A DNA stretch of 64,000 nt from Acinetobacter sp. ANC 4169 (GTDB lineage: Bacteria > Pseudomonadota > Gammaproteobacteria > Pseudomonadales > Moraxellaceae), in assembly GCF_002135355.1 (NCBI RefSeq), contig NZ_NEGE01000012.1, positions 80,184 through 144,183 on the forward strand. The letters run 5' to 3'. Positions 32,179 through 41,014 of this stretch are shown in pieces. Numbering within the stretch: position 1 is the first letter of the stretch; every line of letters begins with the position of its first letter. A model generated the notes under the pieces. That model searched no databases and had not been told where the DNA came from. It saw only the letters and a program-made list of their open reading frames with translations. The position numbers were made by a program, and so were the translations under genes.

Positions 32179-34757
32179 GTCAAATTAGCTTAAAAGCCAT
32201 GTTGGAACTGGTGGACAAAGCCACTGCCCCACTCAAGGACATTATGGGTTCAAGTGAAAAGACCAGTGATGCTTTACGTGTCCAACGTGAAGAGTTAAAA
32301 AAACTGAGCAAATCGCAGTCGGATATTACGTCATTTCGACGTTTATCCTCTGCATTAAAGGGAACCCGAAAGGATCTTGAAGCAGCACAGCAAACCGTGG
32401 CCAGACTTGCCCAAGAACATGCCAGTGTGCAAAAGCCTACCCGTTCGATGATCAAGGAGTTTGAAAAGGCCAAACTGAGCGTTAAATCCTTAAAACAAGC
32501 GGAACAGGATCAACTTCGCCAGTTACAAATGCTGCGTAACGGATTAAATCAGGCCGGGATTAGTACCAAGTCACTCAGCAAAGATGAGCGTGATTTAAAG
32601 TCACGTATTGATGCATCAAGCCAAGCCTTACAACGAAAAAAGCAGCAGCTAGATAAACAGGTCGCAAGCCAGAAACGTATGAATGATCTAGTCAAACAGC
32701 ATAAAAGTACCCAAGAAATGATGGGGAAAGTTTCAGATACCGGAGTCAGAGCCGGTGCAGGTGCTGCGGTAGGTGCAGGTGCCTTAGCAGTACCAATTAA
32801 AGCTTTTGCTGATGCTGAAGATGCTGCCACCACCCTCAAAGTCTCCATGATGCAATCGAATGGCCAAGTGGCAAAAGAATTTAACGACATCAATCAACTG
32901 GCCAATCAACTCGGCACCAAACTCCCGGGTACGACTGCCGGCTTCCAGCTGATGATGGCTAAACTGGTTCAGCAAGGGATCAGTTATAAAGCCATTTTAG
33001 GCGGTGTCGGCCAAGCGTCCGGTTATCTTGCGGTGCAGTTAAAAATGCCTTTTGAAGAGGCAGCCGAATTTGCAGCCAAAATGCAGGATGCGACCAAGAC
33101 CTCTGAAAAAGACATGTTGAGCCTGATGGATACGATTCAAAGGTCGTACTATTTAGGGGTCGACTCCACCAATATGCTGCAGGGTTTTTCTAAATTATCT
33201 GCCGGGATGAAAACCATTAAAGCCGAAGGTTTAAAAGGTGCCCAGGCAATGGCTCCCCTTTTGGTCATGGCAGACCAGGCTGCGATGGCAGGTGAATCGG
33301 CAGGTAATGCCTACAGCAAAATTTTCTCATCGATGATGGACACCAAAGGCATTCAATCCGCCTTAAAGGGTTCAAAACTGTCGATGAATTTTACCAATGG
33401 CAAAGGTGAGTTCGGTGGTCTGGACAACATGTTTAAACAGTTAAGTAAACTTAAAGGCTTATCGACAGAAACCCGTTTGCCGATATTGTCTGATATGTTT
33501 GGTAATGATGCAGAAACCATTCAAGCCCTGAATCTGTTGATCGATAAAGGTCAAGCCGGTTATAACGAAACCCTAGCAAAAATGAATGCCCAGGCGGATC
33601 TGCAAAAACGTGTCAATGAGCAGCTCGGTACCTTAAAAAATCTTTGGGATGCCGCTTCAGGAACATTTACCAGTGCAATGACTAACTTCGGTGCTGCAAT
33701 CGCACCAGAACTCAAACAGGTCATGACAGGTCTGACCGATGTTTCAGAAAGCATAGGCAACTGGTCTAAAGCCCATCCTGAACTCTCTAATGCCATCATG
33801 AAGACCCTTGCAGTGATCGTTATTTTATTAGCAGCATTCAGTGCAATATCACTGGCACTGGTTACCTTACTCGGGCCAATGGCATTGCTTCGTTTGACCT
33901 TCGGTGTTTTAGGAGTCAAAGGCTTCAGCCTGATTAACGTGATCCGGCTGATTGGGGGTGCATTTTTATGGTTGGGTAAAGGGCTATTTATGGTCGGTCG
34001 TTTAATGATGACCAATCCTTTATTCCTGGCCATCGGCTTATTGGCGATTGCGGCTTACATGATTTACCGCAACTGGGGGCCAATCAAGCAATTCTTTATT
34101 TCACTCTGGGGCAGTATTTCTACAGGTGCATCAACCTTATGGCTCAATCTTAAATCATTTTTTAGTAGTGGTATCGCCAATATCAGTGCAACCATTATCA
34201 ACTGGTCACCCTTGGGATTGTTCTATCGCGTATTTGCATCGGTCATGAGTTACTTCGGCATTCAATTACCGAGCACATTTACAGGCTTTGGCCAGATGCT
34301 GATGCAGGGACTGGCCAACGGTATTGGGAATAGTGTCGGTGCGGTCATTGCCAAAGCCAAAGCTGCTGCAGCTGCTGTTATTACAAATGTGAAAGGAGCT
34401 TTTGGCATCCACTCCCCTAGCCGGGTTTTTGCTCAACTGGGGGCATACAACATGCAGGGTTTAGCCAATGGGATCTCAAATAATAGTTATCTGGCCAACA
34501 CTGCTGTGACCACGGCCAGTAAGGATATGTTGGGCTATTTTGATCCTGGTGCAATTCAATTTGATTCTCGCCCACCGATTGCTTCAAGCAATAACAACTC
34601 CGCAACAGCATCAATGCCCATTCAACAAACTTTCAATATTTATGCCTCACCGGGTATGGATGAAAAAGCTCTGGCTCAAATGGTCGCGATTGAAGTGGCC
34701 AAAGCACAACGTCCGCAGGCATCTGGAAATGTTCGTAGCTACAGTGATTTAGATTAG
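32175..34757 (+). CDS. T: Tape measure protein (P2 gpT-like)
   Basis: The 860-residue protein has a long N-terminal coiled coil (~1-180), a Gly/Ala-rich stretch GVRAGAGAAVGAGALAVPIK, the TP901-type core (MMQSNGQVAKEFNDINQLAN, KMPFEEAAEFAAKMQDATKT, LQGFSKLSAGMKTI), two to three transmembrane helices at ~540-640 and the C-terminal GAFGIHSPSRVFAQLGAYNM. It sets tail length and probably helps DNA enter the cell. Confidence 0.93.
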   Translation: MSQISLKAMLELVDKATAPLKDIMGSSEKTSDALRVQREELKKLSKSQSDITSFRRLSSALKGTRKDLEAAQQTVARLAQEHASVQKPTRSMIKEFEKAKLSVKSLKQAEQDQLRQLQMLRNGLNQAGISTKSLSKDERDLKSRIDASSQALQRKKQQLDKQVASQKRMNDLVKQHKSTQEMMGKVSDTGVRAGAGAAVGAGALAVPIKAFADAEDAATTLKVSMMQSNGQVAKEFNDINQLANQLGTKLPGTTAGFQLMMAKLVQQGISYKAILGGVGQASGYLAVQLKMPFEEAAEFAAKMQDATKTSEKDMLSLMDTIQRSYYLGVDSTNMLQGFSKLSAGMKTIKAEGLKGAQAMAPLLVMADQAAMAGESAGNAYSKIFSSMMDTKGIQSALKGSKLSMNFTNGKGEFGGLDNMFKQLSKLKGLSTETRLPILSDMFGNDAETIQALNLLIDKGQAGYNETLAKMNAQADLQKRVNEQLGTLKNLWDAASGTFTSAMTNFGAAIAPELKQVMTGLTDVSESIGNWSKAHPELSNAIMKTLAVIVILLAAFSAISLALVTLLGPMALLRLTFGVLGVKGFSLINVIRLIGGAFLWLGKGLFMVGRLMMTNPLFLAIGLLAIAAYMIYRNWGPIKQFFISLWGSISTGASTLWLNLKSFFSSGIANISATIINWSPLGLFYRVFASVMSYFGIQLPSTFTGFGQMLMQGLANGIGNSVGAVIAKAKAAAAAVITNVKGAFGIHSPSRVFAQLGAYNMQGLANGISNNSYLANTAVTTASKDMLGYFDPGAIQFDSRPPIASSNNNSATASMPIQQTFNIYASPGMDEKALAQMVAIEVAKAQRPQASGNVRSYSDLD

Positions 34758-34768
34758 GAAGATAAGCC

Positions 34769-35197
34769 ATGTTGATGAGTTTAGGCCAATTTATTTTTAA
34801 CACTACTAACGTAGCTTTTAAGGAAATCCAGCGACAACGTTCGTGGAATTATGCAGACAATGCGGTGGCATTTGGCCGGGCCAAAAAACAGTTTATGGGT
34901 TCAGGACAAGATAGCATTTCTCTTCCTGGTCTCATCTATGAAGAATATGGTTTCGGTAGCCGTTTTGCCTTGGACGAATTGGCCAGCATGGCCGATACAG
35001 GACAAGGCTTCGTGCTGATGGATGGTTCAGGATATTTGTATGGGGTCTATGTCATAGACAATATCGATGAGACCAAATCATTTCTAGTGGATAACGGTGT
35101 ACCACGCAAAGTGGATTACACCCTGAAACTTTCCCGTGCCGATGATGATCGTATTGAAAATCAGGCTGCGCCTGAACGCAGGGATGATTCGGTATGA
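34769..35197 (+). CDS. U: Tail protein U (P2 gpU-like)
   Basis: The 142-residue protein matches gpU: MLMSLGQFIFNTTNVAFKEI, QRQRSWNYADNAVAFGRAKK, SISLPGLIYEEYGFGSRFAL and FVLMDGSGYLYGVYVIDNID. It belongs to the tail terminator/baseplate group and is needed for tail completion. It overlaps D by 4 bp (ATGA). Confidence 0.9.
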   Translation: MLMSLGQFIFNTTNVAFKEIQRQRSWNYADNAVAFGRAKKQFMGSGQDSISLPGLIYEEYGFGSRFALDELASMADTGQGFVLMDGSGYLYGVYVIDNIDETKSFLVDNGVPRKVDYTLKLSRADDDRIENQAAPERRDDSV

Positions 35198-36180
35198 TTA
35201 AAACGCCAGTTTGCATTATCACTGCCAACAACAAGCCGTTAAACGCGCTGATTTCAAGCCGAATTATCAGTGTCACCGTGACAGATAACCGCGCCAATGA
35301 AGCGGATGAGCTGAGTATTGTTTTAGACGATTCTGATGGTGCTTTAGAATTGCCCAGACGTGGGGTAAAGCTAAATTGCAAAATGGGCTTTCTAGGTGAA
35401 GATATTCATGATAAAGGTGATTTTGTTGTCGATGAAACAGAATGGTCAGGTACACCGGATCTCATTACGGTGAAAGCCTCCAGTGCCAATTTTAAAAGTA
35501 AAATCAAGGAAGCAAAGTCGAAGTCTTATCATCGCAAAACATTTGGTGAAATTGCCTCTGAAATTGCCAAGAATCATGAATTAACACTAGTCATGGCCAA
35601 TGATTTAAAAAGCATAAATTTATCCCATGTGGACCAGACCAATGAATCGGATCTGAACCTGTTACAACGCCTGGCCAAACAGAATGGTGCTGAAATGGCG
35701 GTGAAAAAAGATCGCTTACTTATCTTCAAAGCCGGTTCTGCAAAGAGCGCTTCAGGCAAGGATTTACCTGCCATGATTTTGACTAGGAACGATGGTGATC
35801 AATTTCGTTACAGTGAACAGGATCGTGAATCTGACCATACCGGTGTATCAGCCAGTTACCAGGACACAGGTAAAGCTAAACGTGAAAAAGCTGTCGCAGG
35901 GGAAAAAGGCAAAGTGAAACATCTGAAGGGAACATTTGCCAATAAAGAAGAAGCTGAACGTGCAAGCAAAGCAAAAATGGCTGAAATTAAGCGGCAAATG
36001 GCAAAGTTCAGTATCACCACGGCTGATGGCATACCTAAAATTAGTACCGAGTCTCCAATGAAGCTAATGGGTTTTAAAGCGGAAGTGGATAAACTGAAAT
36101 GGATTGTTGAAAAAGCGACTCACAATTATTCAAAAAATGGAGGATTAACGACTCAATTGGATTTAGAGGCAAATATTTAA
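35194..36180 (+). CDS. D: Baseplate hub/late control protein D
   Basis: The 328-residue protein is a gpD/gp27-type hub of the VgrG-Pvc8 superfamily: NRANEADELSIVLDDSDGAL, LPRRGVKLNCKMGFLGEDIH, SYHRKTFGEIASEIAKNHEL and DLNLLQRLAKQNGAEMAVKK. It holds the gpV spike and the end of the tape measure. It is the last structural gene. A small lipoprotein ORF overlaps its stop codon (TAATG). Confidence 0.92.
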   Translation: MIKTPVCIITANNKPLNALISSRIISVTVTDNRANEADELSIVLDDSDGALELPRRGVKLNCKMGFLGEDIHDKGDFVVDETEWSGTPDLITVKASSANFKSKIKEAKSKSYHRKTFGEIASEIAKNHELTLVMANDLKSINLSHVDQTNESDLNLLQRLAKQNGAEMAVKKDRLLIFKAGSAKSASGKDLPAMILTRNDGDQFRYSEQDRESDHTGVSASYQDTGKAKREKAVAGEKGKVKHLKGTFANKEEAERASKAKMAEIKRQMAKFSITTADGIPKISTESPMKLMGFKAEVDKLKWIVEKATHNYSKNGGLTTQLDLEANI

Positions 36181-36293
36181 TGTATAAACTATTAATTTGC
36201 ATCTCTATCATGTTCATCCTTTCAGGATGTAATGCTCATAATATTAATACCAACGTGCGTGTAAGTGTCTACCTACAATGCGTCCAAGAATAG
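36180..36293 (+). CDS. 37-residue prophage lipoprotein
   Basis: Translation re-initiates at TAATG on the D stop codon. The product starts with a Lys, then a hydrophobic core and the lipobox LSGC at residues ~15-17+, giving a mature lipopeptide of only ~21 residues. Such tiny lipoproteins next to late genes can be outer-membrane spanins (Rz1-like) or exclusion lipoproteins. It does not overlap an Rz gene, so exclusion or another role is possible. A terminator follows at once. Confidence 0.6.
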   Translation: MYKLLICISIMFILSGCNAHNINTNVRVSVYLQCVQE

Positions 36294-36307
36294 TTTACTC
36301 AGGAATA

Positions 36308-36337
36308 TAAAAAAGCTCTCAAAATGAGAGCTTTTTT
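36308..36337. terminator. Bidirectional terminator between late genes and SIR2 gene
   Basis: GCTCTCA/TGAGAGC stem with a 3-nt loop and six A or T residues on each side. It ends the FI-D-lipoprotein operon rightward and the SIR2 gene leftward. Confidence 0.85.
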
Positions 36338-36354
36338 ATATTTCACTTAAAAAA

Positions 36355-39117
36355 TTATGCAATTTGTATTTTTGAGTTACTATTTATCAGGCTATTAAAA
36401 TAGCGAGTTGCTTCATCCTTTAAATTTTCATTAATTGCAGGCCATTCTTTAACTTCATGAAAGAATGTAAAACTAGCAAAAATTAACTCTTTGATATGAT
36501 GCAGGGCTTCTGAATTTTTCTCTAATAAAGAATTTGCACAGATCAAAATTCTTTTATTTTCACTATGCTTAGCAATAATTTTTTCCAATTCTTGTCTATC
36601 TGAAATATCCAGTTTATTATTCTTTAATTTCTTTGCAGTAAATTCATTAATTAGAACAATTCCCTTATCTCCATTTGAAAATTTTTCAATTTTTAGTTTA
36701 TTCTTTGAAATAAATTCAAGAACATCTTCATAATTACCTGATAATAAATGCAAGTATATCAGGCTTACGTAGTCTTCGCTTTCAAGATCAATCAAATTAT
36801 TATATTTTTTCAAATATTTTAATGCTTCAATATAATTTGATTTTGATCTTTCAATTGAATACATAGAATATAAAAAATCAGAATCACTTAATCTGCTCTT
36901 ATTTTTCATTACAAATGATTCTAACTTTCGACTAATATCCTTATCTTTAGCCCACGTAAATCTATCGCATATTCTATTAATATATGCAAAACTTTCAGAT
37001 ATTGATAAAGTCTTATCTAGAACTTCATTTAGTAAATTCATATCGTTTTTCTTAGAAACTATATATTTAGCTAGTTCAAGCATAAATATTAAATTCTTAG
37101 ATTTAATATCACTATTAGAATATGAGCTAAAATAATCATCAACCTCTAATTCACTTAAAACCCTCCAATTATTTACATCCTTAATCTCATCTTTAGTATA
37201 GACACATATATCATTAAACATATGTGCAATTAAACCAACTACCTCTTTAGATTTTTCTTTTGATAGTCTTTTCTTTATATCATCAACTTCTGAAATAAAG
37301 TTTTTCACCAACATTAAGTCCTTCTTATAAAGAACATAATCTCTTTTAATCTTAATAAATTCTGGATTAAATTTATTTATATTACTAATACAATCAATCA
37401 GCTTTGTAAGATCACTCTCATTTCTCTCTAACTTTTCAGTTCTTGTTTTTACAACTCTCTCTAACTTTAATATTTTATTCTTTTTAATTTTCAAAAAGTC
37501 AAACTTCAAATTATAAGCATCATTATCGCTACTTGGATCTAGCTTTAAACTCTCATTTATTAAATTTTCACAATCATCAAAGTTAATTGTTAAATCACCA
37601 TCATGGTCTTTATGATATTTTAAAAACATTTGAATTATAGCATTTTTTATACCTGGACTATAATCAACTTTTTGATTGACTTCACATAAATATGAAACCT
37701 TATCTTTAATATCAGTTAAAAACATTAGTTTCCACAAATAGTACTTCATATTAAACTCATCATTCTCAATAAGTTCATCAATCATTTTAAAAGCTTTATC
37801 TTTATTATTTTGAATTTTATAAATTCTTACTTTAAGCTTATGATAGTTTTCAACCAACTCTTCATCTGTTTCATCTTTTATTTTTTCATTTACTAAAGAT
37901 AATGCACCATTCGAATCATTCTTCTTAATCAATGCTTCTATTGATAGTAATGTTCTGAGTTGATCAGATGATAAATTTTGTGTATTATTTTCATTAAGTT
38001 GGCGAATTAGATCTGATATATCTTGATTATTTTTAGCTGTAGAAATTTCTTCAATAAAATCAGATATCCATGGGTTTTTTATTGAAGCTTCATTATAATC
38101 TTTAACGAATTTCTTAATACAACTTTCTCTTTTATTTTCAGAAAGATTATCAATCAGGTTTGGCTTAACATTTGCAACACTACAAAACTCTGTGAACAAC
38201 TCATCAAAACCATCTATTTGAACGCAGTATACTTTATCTTTCCATAATATCTTTCTAACCTCATGACTAATTTCATCTTCTGCCCTAAAACACCAATATA
38301 AACCATTTTTCAAATAGTCCTCTTGCTGAAGTAGGTAATTTAAGACATCTAAAATCGATCTATCTTGACCAGAGTAACCAACAACAATTAATCCATTATC
38401 CTTCGTAAACTCAATAAACTTCTGTTTGATGTTTTGTTCAAGGGATTCAGTTTCCTTTATAGTATTTTTGATGTCATCGAAAAGGTAGTCACCATGCAAC
38501 TTAATGATCTTTGGTCTTTTAGCAACTACTGAAATACTACTTACTGCTGAATCATGAGCACAGAGAATTGGTCGAGTATTTGAAAATTGATAAAATGCCT
38601 CATTAATTAGATCATCAAAATTTGTAGTAAAAATTGTATTAAAATAATTATTATTTATTAAAGTAATTAAAAATAAATATCCTATCGATGGTAAATGATT
38701 ATCGACCAAATCCTCTACGAAACGACGACGCTGTACAGGTAAATCAAATTTTCTTTCAAAAAGAGATGAATACTCATTTTGTGGGTTGTACCAAACACCA
38801 TGCTTTTTAATTAAATAGTCAATTGCTCGCTCTTTAGCAAATTCTTCACGCTCTACTAAACTATATTTATCTAAATCATCATAATAGTCCAAACCATCTT
38901 TCTCATATGTTTCCCTCCGCCATTCATTTACAAGATTTCCACCAGTTTTTATACCTGATGCAACTGATGCCCCAGCACCTAAAAAAATACTATAATTAGG
39001 ATGTGACGGTGCTATTTTACCGACATAATCAACCAGATCCTTTACTTTTCGTACTTTGTTCTGTAGCTCACCCTCAATAAGATCTTTGAATTTTATAGTT
39101 GGCATGATTTTTCTCAT
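36355..39117 (-). CDS. SIR2-domain protein with long helical C-terminus; candidate antiphage NADase
   Basis: The 920-residue protein starts with a SIR2-like domain: GAGAS at ~47-51, TTNFDDL at ~164-170, KLHGD with the catalytic-type His near 208, and GYSGQD at ~247-252. The remaining ~600 residues are Lys/Glu/Asn-rich and helical, with no P-loop that I can find. This build resembles defence-associated sirtuins (DSR type) that deplete NAD+ when a phage protein is sensed. The codons are far more AT-rich than the tail genes. TATAAT at 39144-39139 gives it its own promoter; ATG 39105 is an alternative start. Confidence 0.75.
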   Translation of the reverse strand: MRKIMPTIKFKDLIEGELQNKVRKVKDLVDYVGKIAPSHPNYSIFLGAGASVASGIKTGGNLVNEWRRETYEKDGLDYYDDLDKYSLVEREEFAKERAIDYLIKKHGVWYNPQNEYSSLFERKFDLPVQRRRFVEDLVDNHLPSIGYLFLITLINNNYFNTIFTTNFDDLINEAFYQFSNTRPILCAHDSAVSSISVVAKRPKIIKLHGDYLFDDIKNTIKETESLEQNIKQKFIEFTKDNGLIVVGYSGQDRSILDVLNYLLQQEDYLKNGLYWCFRAEDEISHEVRKILWKDKVYCVQIDGFDELFTEFCSVANVKPNLIDNLSENKRESCIKKFVKDYNEASIKNPWISDFIEEISTAKNNQDISDLIRQLNENNTQNLSSDQLRTLLSIEALIKKNDSNGALSLVNEKIKDETDEELVENYHKLKVRIYKIQNNKDKAFKMIDELIENDEFNMKYYLWKLMFLTDIKDKVSYLCEVNQKVDYSPGIKNAIIQMFLKYHKDHDGDLTINFDDCENLINESLKLDPSSDNDAYNLKFDFLKIKKNKILKLERVVKTRTEKLERNESDLTKLIDCISNINKFNPEFIKIKRDYVLYKKDLMLVKNFISEVDDIKKRLSKEKSKEVVGLIAHMFNDICVYTKDEIKDVNNWRVLSELEVDDYFSSYSNSDIKSKNLIFMLELAKYIVSKKNDMNLLNEVLDKTLSISESFAYINRICDRFTWAKDKDISRKLESFVMKNKSRLSDSDFLYSMYSIERSKSNYIEALKYLKKYNNLIDLESEDYVSLIYLHLLSGNYEDVLEFISKNKLKIEKFSNGDKGIVLINEFTAKKLKNNKLDISDRQELEKIIAKHSENKRILICANSLLEKNSEALHHIKELIFASFTFFHEVKEWPAINENLKDEATRYFNSLINSNSKIQIA

Positions 39118-39216
39118 AAAAATTATTAATTTAAATATATTATAAGAACACCATAAAAATGCAACTTAACAATGTTGATGATTCGACTAAAGAAATATGT
39201 GGACACATAATAGAAA

Positions 39217-39235
39217 AGCCCTCCATAGGAGAGCT
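39217..39235 (-). terminator. Weak terminator after the membrane-protein gene
   Basis: AGCCCTCC/GGAGAGCT forms a stem with one mismatch and a 3-nt loop. On the minus strand it is followed by a short T-run. It separates the membrane-protein gene from the SIR2 gene. Confidence 0.45.
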
Positions 39236-39257
39236 CTGAACATACTTAATTTTGATA

Positions 39258-40244
39258 TTACGGTGATGGTGTAGAACTACCCTTCGCTTTCACCATCTCA
39301 GCACTTGCTTTAATCAACTCTGTACCTGCTGTGAGCTGATCTTTCATCAAATCCCCAATTTTATCATTTTGTGTGTGATCCAGCTCTTTACCAAAGTACT
39401 TCAATGCCAACTCTTTAATTAACTCATGCTTATCTTCATCTTTTAAGGATCGAACATGAATTGGAAATGCATTAATTTCTACATGTGTCTGATATGCTTG
39501 TTCTTTTAATTTTTTAGCATGGGAAGATCTTCTTAAAAATAGTGTACATAAAGTTATTCCCACCGCTAATATCAATACTTTTATTGATATAAAAATAATC
39601 CAATCTATTGGTTTAAAATTAGCAAAAAATAAAATAGAAAATATAGTAAAAAATACACTTAAACCAAATACTGAAGTAAAGTACAAATTATTTAATCTAT
39701 ATTCATCATTGTATTTATTATATAAATCTAAATATATTTGATCTGTCTCCCTCATTTCCAGTGCCAAACGTACAGATTCCAGATCTTTTATCTTTTCTTC
39801 AACCTCTTTAATTTTTGGATCTAAGTCATATTTCATGATCCTATTTGTATTATTCAGTGCAATTAAAGAGACTTTTATCGTAGCAAATGTAGATATAAAA
39901 AAATCAATAGAATCATTTAGTTTAGCTAAAGCGTAAGGTGATTGAGCATCTATATTAAGTACACTAACTTTCAAAGCATGTAATGCATTTATTAAGATTA
40001 TACTCAGATCTTCATTAGCAAATAACTCAGCATTATCATTAACTAATTCAAAATATTCTGGAAACTTAGAAAAAGAAAATGCCATAACAATTTTAAAGTT
40101 ATTTTCATTTACTAAATTTTTTATTTGCGGATCATTAATGTCTTGAATTGATTGTAGATAACTTTCAAGACCAGATTTTATTACACGAAATAAGTCATTA
40201 ATTTGTTCTAGATATTTACTCTGATCCATTTGATTTTGATCCAT
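39258..40244 (-). CDS. Two-helix membrane protein with coiled coil, unknown function
   Basis: The 328-residue protein starts at an ATG with GGAG 7 nt upstream. Residues ~1-135 are helical and soluble. A coiled coil lies at ~140-185, followed by two transmembrane helices (~187-208 and ~213-236) with a very short loop, then a cytoplasmic tail rich in Lys and Glu. The termini should both be cytoplasmic. I do not recognise the family. It lies upstream of the SIR2 gene on the same strand, in the prophage accessory locus, so a role in defence or superinfection exclusion is plausible but unproven. Confidence 0.6.
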   Translation of the reverse strand: MDQNQMDQSKYLEQINDLFRVIKSGLESYLQSIQDINDPQIKNLVNENNFKIVMAFSFSKFPEYFELVNDNAELFANEDLSIILINALHALKVSVLNIDAQSPYALAKLNDSIDFFISTFATIKVSLIALNNTNRIMKYDLDPKIKEVEEKIKDLESVRLALEMRETDQIYLDLYNKYNDEYRLNNLYFTSVFGLSVFFTIFSILFFANFKPIDWIIFISIKVLILAVGITLCTLFLRRSSHAKKLKEQAYQTHVEINAFPIHVRSLKDEDKHELIKELALKYFGKELDHTQNDKIGDLMKDQLTAGTELIKASAEMVKAKGSSTPSP

Positions 40245-40409
40245 TCAAAATCTCCAGTTTTTTCGATGTCCGCCCCTATGCATCGACTCAAAATGACCCG
40301 ATCCATTAGCTCACAATGAGCCAAAGCATTGTATCAAAAAGACCTTTTCTTCTATATATAAATAGAATAAAGAATAGAGTTATAAAAGAATGATAGAAAA
40401 CAAAAACAG

Positions 40410-40437
40410 TTGACTTAAAAAATATTTAAATTATATT
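40410..40437 (+). promoter_or_regulatory. Strong sigma70 promoter of the early immI-like operon
   Basis: TTGACT and TATATT are 16 bp apart, in the AT-rich gap after the divergent membrane-protein gene. Predicted transcription starts near 40444, about 25 nt before the first antisense target. Confidence 0.65.
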
Positions 40438-40468
40438 GTCCATATCACAGCAAAATCTGTGATCAGGC

Positions 40469-40495
40469 GTAGGAACCTGTTTTATTATCAAAGAG
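40469..40495 (+). promoter_or_regulatory. Upstream target pair (a1/b1) of the antisense RNA
   Basis: GTAGGAA (40469-40475) and TCAAAGAG (40488-40495) are exact reverse complements of TTCCTAC and CTCTTTGA in the c4-like RNA. With GGC before the first element, pairing extends to 9 of 10 positions. Confidence 0.65.
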
Positions 40496-40506
40496 CGCAA
40501 AACAAA

Positions 40507-40529
40507 GTCGCTTATGCGGCATTTTTTTT
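40507..40529 (+). terminator. Leader terminator between the upstream target and the c4-like RNA
   Basis: GTCGC/GCGGC stem, TTAT loop and eight Ts. Placed inside the leader it could act as an attenuator, or set the 5' side of the RNA by processing. Confidence 0.65.
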
Positions 40530-40622
40530 GTCTACTGTTTAGCAGTCGTTATGGCAGGCTAGGCAGGGCAGCTTCGTGCTGGCCGTTACTCTTTGAGCGG
40601 TATTCCTACACCCTGTTTAGTC
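40530..40622 (+). ncRNA. c4: c4-type antisense regulatory RNA (putative)
   Basis: The segment can fold into hairpins, including GGCAGC/GCUGGCC with a UUCGU loop and CCGTT/AGCGG, whose loop displays CUCUUUG. CTCTTTGA (40589-40596) and TTCCTAC (40603-40609) are complementary to target pairs on both sides, at 40469-40495 and 40635-40674. The downstream b-target covers the ribosome-binding region of the next ORF. Phages P1 and P7 control icd-ant with the c4 RNA in just this a1b1-c4-a2b2-icd-ant order, and satellite P4 uses seqA-cI-seqC. The ends are approximate. Confidence 0.7.
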
Positions 40623-40634
40623 TGTCACCATCCC

Positions 40635-40674
40635 GTAGGAAGGATGTTGATGGGTTTTAAAACTTATCAAAGAG
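40635..40674 (+). promoter_or_regulatory. Downstream target pair (a2/b2) of the antisense RNA, at the first ORF's ribosome-binding site
   Basis: GTAGGAA (40635-40641) and TCAAAGAG (40667-40674) repeat the upstream targets. AAAGAG is the only Shine-Dalgarno-like sequence before ATG 40684, so pairing with the c4-like RNA would block initiation. Confidence 0.65.
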
Positions 40675-40683
40675 AAAACGACC

Positions 40684-40827
40684 ATGAACACTCAAAACAA
40701 AAGTGTGCATCAAGCACCTGTATGCCTCGACACTCTCTGTCTACAACGCTTACAAGCATCTAACTTTGCTCAACCCCAAATTCATAAACAAATTTTAAAT
40801 TTCATTCGCCTACGTTTCACACGTTAA
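40684..40827 (+). CDS. 47-residue icd-like leader ORF
   Basis: The short ORF starts 9 nt after AAAGAG, which is also the antisense target. The 47-residue product has no clear domain and ends basic (FIRLRFTR). In P1, icd is the small first ORF whose translation is blocked by c4 RNA, and whose silence stops expression of ant downstream. This ORF holds the same place. The sequence itself is not recognisably icd; the call rests on layout. Confidence 0.55.
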   Translation: MNTQNKSVHQAPVCLDTLCLQRLQASNFAQPQIHKQILNFIRLRFTR

Positions 40828-40837
40828 GGGGAATCGC

Positions 40838-41014
40838 ATGTCTAAAATTTATATCAACACTGAACTCGGTACAGAAAAACGCTGTACTTGTTGTGGCGAC
40901 TACTACCCTCTCGACACAGACTTTTTTTATAAAAATGGTACCTGGCGTGGTAAAGCACAGTGGACTGCACACTGCAAAGCCTGCTTTATTGAAACGTACC
41001 GGGGAGATAAATAA
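40838..41014 (+). CDS. 58-residue zinc-ribbon-like protein
   Basis: AAGGGGAAT precedes the ATG at 7 nt. The product has CTCC and HCKAC, two Cys pairs about 27 residues apart, with aromatic residues between (DTDFFYKNGTWRG), which suggests a zinc ribbon as found at the N-terminus of some HNH-type proteins. It overlaps the next gene by one base (TAATG). Function unknown; DNA or RNA binding is a reasonable guess. Confidence 0.6.
   Translation: MSKIYINTELGTEKRCTCCGDYYPLDTDFFYKNGTWRGKAQWTAHCKACFIETYRGDK

Noticed and set aside
36355..39117. Avs5-type (SIR2 plus STAND ATPase) identity for the SIR2 protein
   Set aside because: I could not find a Walker A P-loop in the C-terminal 600 residues, so a STAND assignment is not supported.
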